DNA from: Deinandra increscens subsp. villosa
Taxonomy: Eukaryota; Streptophyta; Magnoliopsida; Asterales; Asteraceae
Reading direction: 5' to 3'
Assembly (NCBI GenBank): GCA_039602395.1
Contig: JBCNJP010000006.1
Location: 67,708,509-67,772,508 of the forward strand
DNA length: 64,000 nucleotides
A program made the translations under genes and the position numbers. Under the pieces are notes generated by a model. It was not told the DNA's origin. It searched no databases and saw only the letters and a list, made by a program, of their open reading frames with translations. This document shows positions 24,434 through 34,410 of this stretch, piece by piece. The first letter of the stretch is position 1. Each line of letters starts with the position of its first letter.

Positions 24434-26350
24434 GTGGGAGGTATGCTCATTTCAAGTATGTATTAGGCATCAAATTGGACCAATAGGATGATGCCAACAG
24501 GAGAGAGAAAATTGATGTAGAATTGATGTAGAAATGATGATTTTGTAGGGGGTATGCTCATTTAGTCATGGTTTAGGCATGGATTGAATATTTTTTTTTC
24601 ATTTTCTTTTTAATCTAAAACAAATAAAATTAAACTAAAACATTTAATATAAAATAAAAACATAACAATTCATTAGATTAAAAAAAAACTTACAAAGTCC
24701 TAAAAAAATAAAAATTACCAAATTCCTAAAAAAAAACCAACATTTATTCTTCATTTAAAAAAAAAAAATACAAATCTAGGGCGGTGGAGGATTTGCATTC
24801 AGCTCTTCTTCAGTTAGCACGACTTCCAAGTTGTTGGCGATATGCTCAGTGATGTCGAATCGTAGCTGGAAGTGTGTCTCGCTGTCGCGTATCTCCATAT
24901 AAACATCCTCAGTGTCGGTCGGTGGGACTGGAGGATCGCGAATGTGTACCGGTGAAATAGCCGCGCCCTCGTCTTTCAATGTCATGTTGTGAAGTATCAT
25001 GCATGCGTACATGATATTCTCCATCAAAGCTGTGTCTGTTGGTCGTGCTTTTCGATCTACTATCGCCCACTTAGATTTCAACCTCCGAAACGCTCTTGCG
25101 ACGTCTTTTCTTGCACCCTCTTGCACCTTCTTCATTTTCTTCTCCTTGATTGCGTATGGATGTGTATACGCTTTTACAAAAGTAGACCAAGTGGGATATA
25201 TACCATCGGCAAGGTAGTAGCCCCGTTTGTATTCTCGACCGTTAACAACAAAAGGAGCTTTCGGAGCAATACCTTTCAACTCGTCTGTGAACAATGTTGA
25301 CTGATTTAGCACATTTATGTCATTGTTTGAACCTGCGACACCAAAAAAAGCATGCCAAAACCACATTTCTTGAGACGCAACTGCCTCGAGTATTACCGTT
25401 GGTTTTGGATGATCACGCGATGATATTGTCCTCTATATTTTGTTGGACAGCTTCTCCATTCCCAATGCATACAATCGATGCTACCGATCATGCCAGGGAG
25501 GCCATGTCTTTCTAAATGGGCCTCATATAAACGAGCAAGATCATGGCTAGTCGGTGAACGTAAAAATTCATCTCTATAAAGTCTAATTATAGCATCACAA
25601 AAGTAGTGTAAGCATTCACGTGATGTTCTTTCGGACATTTCTAAAAACTCATCGTATTCGTCAGGCACGTTACCGGTTGCCAATTGACGAATAGCTACCG
25701 TACATTTCTGTAAAGCAGTGAAACTTGGACGCCCCCTCCCGTCGAAACGAGTCGTAAACCACTCGAAGTTACTCTCAATATCATGCAAGATACGATTAAA
25801 CAATCTCTTAGACATTCGAAATCTATCACTAAAAATACCTTCGTGGAAACGTGGCTCGTCGGCGAAATATAGCTCAATCAAACGATCATGGCTTGCTCTA
25901 CGATCTCGATAAATACTCGTCCTTGTGCTCTTCTCTCGAGATTCTTCGTCTAAAACAGCACGATAACACAGATTCATGAAATTCATCCCGTCATTGTCCG
26001 AATCGCTCGAACTACTAGAAGAAGTCATAAGCTCGGGTGGGATTTTATAGCGTGGGCGAGGGCGATTCATGTTTTTTGAGAAAGAAAGTAAAGGTTTTTG
26101 TTTGTTTAGGAGAAATGGTGTGTAAAATTTAGTGGTTTGAAGGGATTTATATAGTGGAGGAATTGAAAAAAAAAAAAAAAAAGTTTCAAACGGTCAAAAA
26201 ATCGACCGTTGAACGGTCGAATTGGCTCGGCGTCGATCGGCAAAAACATGCCGCAAAACTTGAAAAGTGGATGCCGATGCCGAAGGAATGGAGCCACGGT
26301 ATGCATGCCGAGCATCGGCATGCCGATGCCTAGCATATGCCGAGGGGCGG
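24432..26350 (-). mobile_element. PIF/Harbinger DNA transposon with broken transposase
   Basis: The left end GGGTGGGAGGTATGCTCATT follows TTA; a related subterminal copy (GGGGTATGCTCATTTAG) lies at 24548-24564. The right end is packed with GCCGATGCC/GGCATCGGC palindromes (26265-26350) and ends GGGGCGGC. The only gene is the minus-strand transposase; the usual Myb-like ORF1 is absent. The ends are only weakly inverted and no clean 3-bp target duplication is visible, because both flanks carry a 42-bp direct repeat instead. Confidence 0.75.
24776..26070 (-). pseudogene. PIF/Harbinger (HARBI1/ALP1-like) transposase, frameshifted
   Basis: The first part (26070-25393) starts MNRPRPRYKI, has a Ser/Asp-rich stretch, the helix-turn-helix-like region (SKRLFNRILHDIE, ALQKCTVAIRQLATG) and the first catalytic Asp in GSIDCMHWEW. 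The second part (25366-24776) holds the second Asp in GVAGSNNDINVL and the block KDVARAFRRLKSKW. The two lie in different frames; a 1-base loss near 25417-25421 (CGCGTGATC on the minus strand) explains the break. In relatives I remember, the last block reads KDVERAF, with Glu as third catalytic acid; here it is Ala. An acidic C terminus ends at 24776. It is probably unable to transpose even if the frame break is an error. Confidence 0.88.
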
Positions 26351-26413
26351 CGTATACCATTAGTCGGGATTCGTATACCATTAGTCGGGATTCGTAATGT
26401 TGAATTGCTTAGG
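26351..26413 (+). repeat. Right-hand copies of the 42-bp repeat
   Basis: 26351-26371 is a 21-bp partial unit and 26372-26413 a full 42-bp unit matching 24392-24433. This gives a small tandem array beside the Harbinger right end. Confidence 0.9.
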
Positions 26414-28608
26414 CAACAAAAGGGAAGGGACCAATTATTGAGTGAAATTATGGAAGATGAAGGGAGGACAGGGCCGAAGATGAAGAAGATAAAAATAAGT
26501 GGGTATCCGATCCATATAAAGATCCGTGAGAAAAGAAAATATTCTTGGTCAAACTTAACCATGATTTTAGACGGGATTTTGAGAATAAATGGTTGTGGTG
26601 ATACCATGTAAACAATATATTTTTGTTTATAAGAGTAGTGGATAGATAGATAGAAGTAGATTAAAATTCTATATATAAATTATATTTTGTAATAAGAAGG
26701 TTAAATTTAGATAACTAATAGAGGTTAAGATAAGTTTATAAAATAAAATTGGTAAAAAAGGAAAAACTATTAAAAGTAAAGTAAATAAAATAAGAAAATC
26801 TAGAGATATAAATATTCAATAAAAAAAAGTTAACTTTCACTAATGAAGTAAATAGAATACATGATAAGTCTTCAAGTTAATAGCATCTCATATTAGGGGA
26901 AGGATCATGCGAAAACACATTTATTTTGCGAAAACGTGAAAACAACTTAAATGAGGGGTATATTTGTCAGGTTACATAATTCTCTTTTTAATCTCATTCA
27001 CCATCTCAATCATCGATCTCCTTCACCTGCGATGTCTATTCCTTTCCGGCTATATTCTTCTCCGGTGATCCATTCATCTCCGGCTCCGGCGATTCATTCA
27101 AGGAATCGAATGGCAACAACTTCTCCTAACACAAGTCGCTCCTTCACACTGATCCATTCACAAATTAATGAGGGTTTCCCTAGGCCCTCCTTCTCCCAGC
27201 ACAAGTCGCTCAGTTGCACGAGTTATGGTTGGTTTCCTTCTCTGAATATACATATATATAGTCAATATCTTGATCATAATTCTATTGATCATAGTTCTTT
27301 CCCTTCCCTGCTCACTAGCAGTTCCTAATTTGGGGCTATTTATAACTTTTGAATTCATGATTTTGGTGATTTTTTAATGCACGCAAGGTGTTTGATGAAA
27401 TGTCTATGTGAAAATTAAGTACTTTGTTTCTGTTTTTTGTATCGATTTTGATGATTTTTTCTTGTATTAGGTGTATACCTAACAAAAGAGGTATTCAATC
27501 AAAGGTTATACTCATACCAACGATGATGCTACACATGTGCAATAATGTATGTAGGTGTGTTTTTTTTAAACTATTAAATCTTTTTTAAGTGTTTCATATG
27601 TGTAATACGCCTACACGTGTTTATCGGTCTCTCCCATTATTTATATCTGGCCAACACTACATACTATTGCTTATGCGGTTGGCCAACACTACGTACTAGT
27701 GCTTATGCGGTTCACTCTTTTCTACTTAAAAATTGGTTTCATATTGAATGTCCCTTGGATAAAATAAGTTATATATAATTTGTTTATCCAAAAATAACAT
27801 GCTTTGGAAATTTATACAGTTTGTGAAATATTAATAAAAGTCTCTCAAGTTAGATTAAAAGAAGGGTAAAAAAGTAATTTTATTTTACCCTTAGCTAGAT
27901 AATAGTTTTGTTGAATCTTGTATGTGACTGATGATTTGTTCTTTCATATTTCATAATAAGATAATCGGAAGCATAACATGTTTATCCAAATATTGGAAAC
28001 CATCTATGAACAGGGTTCTCTAATTTGGAGAAGGAAAGCATGCATATGGGTTTCTAGCAAATTATGTGAAAAGTGAACAAATTCTACAATTTGTACAAGT
28101 ATACTTTGCAGTCTTGTATTGTATCGATGTAGTTATTTTAGATACCGGTTCTTAGATTTTCTGTTTGTAGGTTAGATGCTCGATTCCTTTTCTTTGGGAT
28201 CAGATTGTTGATTTGTCATACAAGCTAAAGTTTGAGATTCTAAAACCTGGATAGCAGTGAGTGTAAAATGCTTAATTACTTTTTAGCTATTATCTTCATA
28301 TGCATTTATAAACAGTAATAAGTTCATGCTTTCATGCAACTATTTATGCAGTCTTGAGTTACTGAGCAACACTTTTTGGATTTAAGGAAGAAATATAGAC
28401 ATGTTTTAACCATTGATATAGTTAAAACGGTTTAAAAAATATACCTGCTATGACATTTTTGGGTTCTACTCATACCAACGGCGATGAAGCACATGAGCAG
28501 TAATGTCCACATATGCCCGATAATAGCTCACCTGAACCACATCATGTTATGACGTTATTCGGTGAACAATATGGTACATTTTTTATCTAAAATTTTGTAA
28601 AGTTTTCA
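26414..28608. other. Intergenic with transposon-like terminus and UTR-like patch
   Basis: No confirmed gene. At 26895 AGGGGAAGGATCATGCGAAA resembles the end of the small element at 41899 (AGGGAGAAGATCATTTGAGA), suggesting a related terminus. 26990-27110 is a pyrimidine-rich, CTCCGGCG-containing stretch like a leader; an open frame at 26951-27328 is not recognised. A phrase ACTCATACCAACG.CGATG occurs at 27510 and 28466. Possibly one decayed element of about 1.7 kb. Confidence 0.4.
27648..27711 (+). repeat. 32-bp tandem dimer
   Basis: The unit TGGCCAACACTACATACTAT plus TGCTTATGCGGT occurs twice in a row with two base differences. Confidence 0.85.
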
Positions 28609-31005
28609 TGTAACACCCGTATACAATCTGATGTCAAACATAACATTTTATAACATTCAAGGTTGGTCCCAGAAAATTTTGTTCAAAATTACATGATTAT
28701 TAACCCTACAACCCGACACTTGGGCTTAGCTTTTACAAAATATATCATTTATATAGTACTAGCCTTCACAGGTTGTTAAACAACATTTACTAGAGTTATA
28801 AACAAAATACGGTACGGTCATTAGCCTTCACGTGATCGGTTCTTCCAAGTCTTGATGAGCATCCTTTAAGCCTTCCCCTTACCTGCAACATACTCACATT
28901 CAATAGTGAGTTTCTATTGCATAACCATTCATTACAATATCAGATGATGAAGAAAATGATAAAAATCTGGTTTTTCATTCTGGGGCGGTACGCCCAGAAT
29001 AATTAATTTCTGGGCGGTACGCCCTGGGCCCTTTTTGACAGAATGTTGGCTATTTTCGGCCAATTCTATACTTAGCCAAATTTTTGGCTTTCTTACCCAA
29101 TTTTGCCCAGATTTTCCAACCCAACTTTCCTACCTTATAACAAGTGTTTCAACACTTATAAATTGACCCTAAATGCAAGTTTTAGTCATTTACACATACC
29201 TTGGTCGATTACCAACCCAATTTGCATGAACGGGATCCATCCGACCCATTTGACCCACTAAGGAATCTCTTGTGACAACCATCAAGGATTGTCATCCAGA
29301 ATTCACCCAACACATGTAATTCACATCTAAGTTCATAATGTAGGTAATATAGCAATGTGCTAATTATATGTAGAGCTATCAATTAGTCCTACACAATCGT
29401 TATGAGTTCAGCCTTATGCATTACCGTTACTACAAGTTTTGTGCATAGTTCACATGAATTCCACTATACTTATAGTTAGTTCACTAAATCATTACAGAAA
29501 TTGACCAAATAAGCCTTGTACCATTATTTGACCCGTTAAGACGGGTCATCGCCTTTGGTTTACCCCAAATGCTTCACTTGACCATATTTAAGCCTTGGAA
29601 TCTATGGTTCTCTAACCATTTAAGATTTCCATTCTTTTGTTACTTGGCATAAGCTCCTACAAGCCCATTTTAGCCATTATAACTTTCATACGTTCTTCGA
29701 TTCATCCGAATCCTTTCTATGGTCAAGTTTATCATTGGAGGACCTATTGGCTTTGAGCTTCACGGTTCCTAGAACCATTCGTCGCCCATTATATACTTCA
29801 TAGTTTATTATTCCAAATAACAAAGACACATTTACTTATCTATAACATGTAACATAATTAATGTTACCTTTCGAGCTTGATCCACTGCTTCCTCCAACAC
29901 CGGAGCTATTCCCTTGGTCACCTTGATTTCCTAATGGGTCACTAACCCGTTAGGACCAAAATCATAGTAGCACTCTTATCACATTTCAATAACATGGCTT
30001 CTAAGCTACTCAAACACATTACTAATTCACAAGGATGGCAATCAAGCAATGTTCATCACGTTTGCATCTAGGTATATATACATCATCAACATTAACATGA
30101 CAACTAAGGCATACATCAACCATTTTAGCTAATGCACATGATTTCACCTAATTGGGTTCAATTTTTTTGTGAACTTGTAGCTTCCCATGGTCATCCAACA
30201 TCAACACAAGCAAATTTGTTGTATTTAGTCACATTTTGACTCTTTGAGGCATTTTGTCAAACACCTTGTGTGCATACTTTGATGCACCCATAATTACCTA
30301 ACCCTTGAACCTCCAACTTGGCCCTTTAGCATAGTGTTGGTGAAATCCATCACCAATCCATCATAAATTTATCATCTAACACTAATTTCATACACAATTC
30401 AAGCAATGGACATGCTTTCTCAAACATCCTAAGAGGTCATGCAACATGGAAGTTCAAGCATAGGATTTTGGTGACTACTTCACCAATTCCACAATCAAAA
30501 TGGGGATTTAAGTAACATATGAAGTTCCTAACATCATAAGATTCATATTACATCACAAATTTGCAGATTTGAGGCCCTAATTTTCGTGACCCATACATGC
30601 AAATACTTGGGGTTTCACTTACTTGTTGCAAGGACGAATTTAGGGGAAGAACCACACTTCCAATTCCAATTTCTAGCCAACAATCGCAGCCCTAACACCT
30701 TGGATTGCAGATTTAGTGATTGAAGAAGAAGAAGAGGGGTGGAGTTCGATCTCCAGGTCGTTCATACGACCTCCTCCCCTTCTTTTTCTCTTTTTGTTAA
30801 TTCTAGTTTAGGACTTGTGCAATTCTGGCCCCTCAACTTAGTTAATTGTTTATATTGCAACTAAAAACTTGAATTTACCCATTAACCCCAAAATTTACAT
30901 AAAGTAAGTTCTATACATACTTAGGAAGATTTTTAGCTACGAATAGGATTTTAATTGACTAGACGTTGACGAGGAATTTAACTATTAAAAATTTGGGATG
31001 TTACA
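28609..31005 (-). repeat. Gypsy 3' LTR, about 2.4 kb
   Basis: On the plus strand it runs TGTAACACCCGTATAC to GGGATGTTACA, giving terminal TGTAACA/TGTTACA inverted repeats. Compared with the 5' LTR copy at 38094-39150, the first ~970 bp differ almost only by missing single bases, for example GGTTGGTCCC versus GGTTCGGTCCC. 30047-31005 is part of the tandem duplication. Confidence 0.9.
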
Positions 31006-31021
31006 ACTCCACCCCCCTTAA
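31006..31021 (-). other. Gypsy polypurine tract
   Basis: The minus strand reads AAGGGGGGTGGAGT directly before the LTR start TGTAACATCCC. A second copy is at 33188-33203 because of the duplication. Confidence 0.85.
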
Positions 31022-31045
31022 AGGGGTTTCGTCCCCGAAACGTTT

Positions 31046-32228
31046 TTATGTACCGAATAAATGAGGGTAGTAGCGTTGTATTTCATCCTCTAGTTCCCAC
31101 GTCAAGTCGGAGCCTTTTCTATGCTCCCATTGAACCAATACTTGGTTCACTTCTTTGTTTCGTAGCTTCTTCACCTTGCGATCAAGGATCGCAATCGGCC
31201 TTTCTACATAGTTAAGCTTCTTATCCACAACCAAATCATCTAGAGGCACATAAGCACTTTCATCCGCCAAGCACTTTCGTAGGTTGGACACATGGAATGT
31301 GTTGTGGATTCCGCTCAATTCTTCCGGTAATTCCAATTGATAAGCATTATCACCCACTCGGGCCAATATTTTGAAAGGTCCAATAAACCTAGGACTTAGT
31401 TTACCCCGCTTTCGGAAGCGGATCACACCCTTCCATGGGGACACTTTCAACAAGATCATATCCCCTTTTTTGAATTCAATAGGCCTTCGCCTCTTGTCCG
31501 CATAGGACTTTTGTCTATCTTGGGCCGCTTTCAAACGGGCCCTTATCATGTCGAGTTTTTCGGATGCTAGTTTAACCATTTGTTTACTGGCTAGCTCTCT
31601 TTGACCCACTTCACCCCAACATACGGGTGTTCGGCATTTCCTACCATATAGCATTTCGTAAGGCGGCATTCCGATGCTCGAGTGGTAGCTATTATTGTAG
31701 GAGAATTCAACAAGTGGGAGGTAGTGATCCCAACTCCCTCCGAAGTCAATAGCACATGCCCGCAACATGTCCTCAAGTGTTTGGATGGTTCTTTCACTTT
31801 GTCCATCCGTTTGTGGGTGGTAGGCGGTACTAAGTAAAAGCTTTGTACCCAACCACTCCTGAAATTCCCTCCAAAACTGGGAGGTGAACCGGGTATCCCG
31901 GTCGGACACGATTGAGACGGGTACTCCATGGCGCGATATAATCTCATTGATGTACACATCCGCCATTCTTTCGGAAGAGTAAGTCTCCCGAATTGGTATG
32001 AAATGAGCACTTTTGGTCAATCTATCAACCACCACCCATATAGCATCATATCCCTTGGGTGTTTTGGGTAATTTGGTCAGTAAATCCATAGTCACGTGCT
32101 CCCATTTCCACATTGGGATTTCCAATGGTTGGAGCTTTCCGTAAGGCTTTTGATGTTCCGCCTTGACTTGTGAGCAAGTCAAACACTTTCCCACATACTT
32201 GACTATGTCCCGCTTCATGCCAGGCCAC
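31046..32228 (-). pseudogene. Extra integrase and C-terminal part of gypsy pol
   Basis: An open frame from the unit 1/unit 2 junction. Its first ~35 codons (upstream of 32229) are translated LTR sequence; then WWPGMKRDIVKYVGKCLTCS starts inside the integrase zinc region, followed by the core (VVDRLTKSAHFIPI, SIVSDRDTRFTS, YHPQTDGQSERT) and the tail (FHVSNLRKCL, LVQWEHRKGSDLTWELED). It lacks gag, protease, RT and RNase H. In this unit the Gln codon that is TAA in unit 2 is intact. It is not expected to make a working enzyme alone. Confidence 0.9.
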
Positions 32229-34410
32229 CAATGTTCATCACGTTTGCATCTAGGTATATATACATCATCAACATTAACATGACAACTAAGGCATACATCA
32301 ACCATTTTAGCTAATGCACATGATTTCACCTAATTGGGTTCAATTTTTTTGTGAACTTGTAGCTTCCCATGGTCATCCAACATCAACACAAGCAAATTTG
32401 TTGTATTTAGTCACATTTTGACTCTTTGAGGCATTTTGTCAAACACCTTGTGTGCATACTTTGATGCACCCATAATTACCTAACCCTTGAACCTCCAACT
32501 TGGCCCTTTAGCATAGTGTTGGTGAAATCCATCACCAATCCATCATAAATTTATCATCTAACACTAATTTCATACACAATTCAAGCAATGGACATGCTTT
32601 CTCAAACATCCTAAGAGGTCATGCAACATGGAAGTTCAAGCATAGGATTTTGGTGACTACTTCACCAATTCCACAATCAAAATGGGGATTTAAGTAACAT
32701 ATGAAGTTCCTAACATCATAAGATTCATATTACATCACAAATTTGCAGATTTGAGGCCCTAATTTTCGTGACCCATACATGCAAATACTTGGGGTTTCAC
32801 TTACTTGTTGCAAGGACGAATTTAGGGGAAGAACCACACTTCCAATTCCAATTTCTAGCCAACAATCGCAGCCCTAACACCTTGGATTGCAGATTTAGTG
32901 ATTGAAGAAGAAGAAGAGGGGTGGAGTTCGATCTCCAGGTCGTTCATACGACCTCCTCCCCTTCTTTTTCTCTTTTTGTTAATTCTAGTTTAGGACTTGT
33001 GCAATTCTGGCCCCTCAACTTAGTTAATTGTTTATATTGCAACTAAAAACTTGAATTTACCCATTAACCCCAAAATTTACATAAAGTAAGTTCTATACAT
33101 ACTTAGGAAGATTTTTAGCTACGAATAGGATTTTAATTGACTAGACGTTGACGAGGAATTTAACTATTAAAAATTTGGGATGTTACAACTCCACCCCCCT
33201 TAAAGGGGTTTCGTCCCCGGAACGTTTTTACGTACCGAATAAATGAGGGTAGTAGCGTTGTATTTCATCCTCTAGTTCCCACGTCAAGTCGGAGCCTTTT
33301 CTATGCTCCCATTGAACCAATACTTGGTTCACTTCTTTGTTTCGTAGCTTCTTCACCTTGCGATCAAGGATCGCAATCGGCCTTTCTACATAGTTAAGCT
33401 TCTTATCCACAACCAAATCATCTAGAGGCACATAAGCACTTTCATCCGCCAAGCACTTTCGTAGGTTGGACACATGGAATGTGTTGTGGATTCCGCTCAA
33501 TTCTTCCGGTAATTCCAATTGATAAGCATTATCACCCACTCGGGCCAATATTTTGAAAGGTCCAATAAACCTAGGACTTAGTTTACCCCGCTTTCGGAAG
33601 CGGATCACACCCTTCCATGGGGACACTTTCAACAAGATCATATCCCCTTTTTTGAATTCAATAGGCCTTCGCCTCTTGTCCGCATAGGACTTTTGTCTAT
33701 CTTACGCCGCTTTCAAACGGGCCCTTATCATGTCGAGTTTTTCGGATGCTAGTTTAACCATTTGTTTACTGGCTAGCTCTCTTTGACCCACTTCACCCCA
33801 ACATACGGGTGTTCGGCATTTCCTACCATATAGCATTTCGTAAGGCGGCATTCCGATGCTCGAGTGGTAGCTATTATTGTAGGAGAATTCAACAAGTGGG
33901 AGGTAGTGATCCCAACTCCCTCCGAAGTCAATAGCACATGCCCGCAACATGTCCTCAAGTGTTTGGATGGTTCTTTCACTTTGTCCATCCGTTTGTGGGT
34001 GGTAGGCGGTACTAAGTAAAAGCTTTGTACCCAACCACTCCTGAAATTCCCTCCAAAACTGGGAGGTGAACCGGGTATCCCGGTCGGACACGATTGAGAC
34101 GGGTACTCCATGGCGCGATATAATCTCATTGATGTACACATCCGCCATTCTTTCGGAAGAGTAAGTCTCCCGAATTGGTATGAAATGAGCACTTTTGGTC
34201 AATCTATCAACCACCACCCATATAGCATCATATCCCTTGGGTGTTTTGGGTAATTTGGTCAGTAAATCCATAGTCACGTGCTCCCATTTCCACATTGGGA
34301 TTTCCAATGGTTGGAGCTTTCCGTAAGGCTTTTGATGTTCCGCCTTGACTTGTGAGCAAGTCAAACACTTTCCCACATACTTGACTATGTCCCGCTTCAT
34401 GCCAGGCCAC
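32229..34410 (-). repeat. Gypsy tandem duplication, unit 2
   Basis: It matches unit 1 base for base over nearly all its length. The partial LTR is 32229-33187 and the pol end 33228-34410, which continues unbroken into upstream pol. Visible differences from unit 1 include CGGAACG for CGAAACG (near 33219) and CTTACGCCG for CTTGGGCCG (near 33700), the latter creating the stop codon. Confidence 0.93.

Larger units (their letters stand above)
30047..32228 (-). repeat. Gypsy tandem duplication, unit 1
   Basis: 2182 bp: part of an LTR (30047-31005), the polypurine tract and the integrase-to-C-terminus part of pol. Unit 2 is 32229-34410. The units share CAAT at their junctions (30047, 32229, 34411), a 4-bp microhomology. 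They differ at only a few positions that I can see. Confidence 0.93.

Noticed and set aside
26951..27328. 125-codon frame starting MRGIFVRLHN as a gene
   Set aside because: Low-complexity Ser/Pro/His composition, no homology recognised, no supporting splice pattern; it lies in transposon-like DNA.
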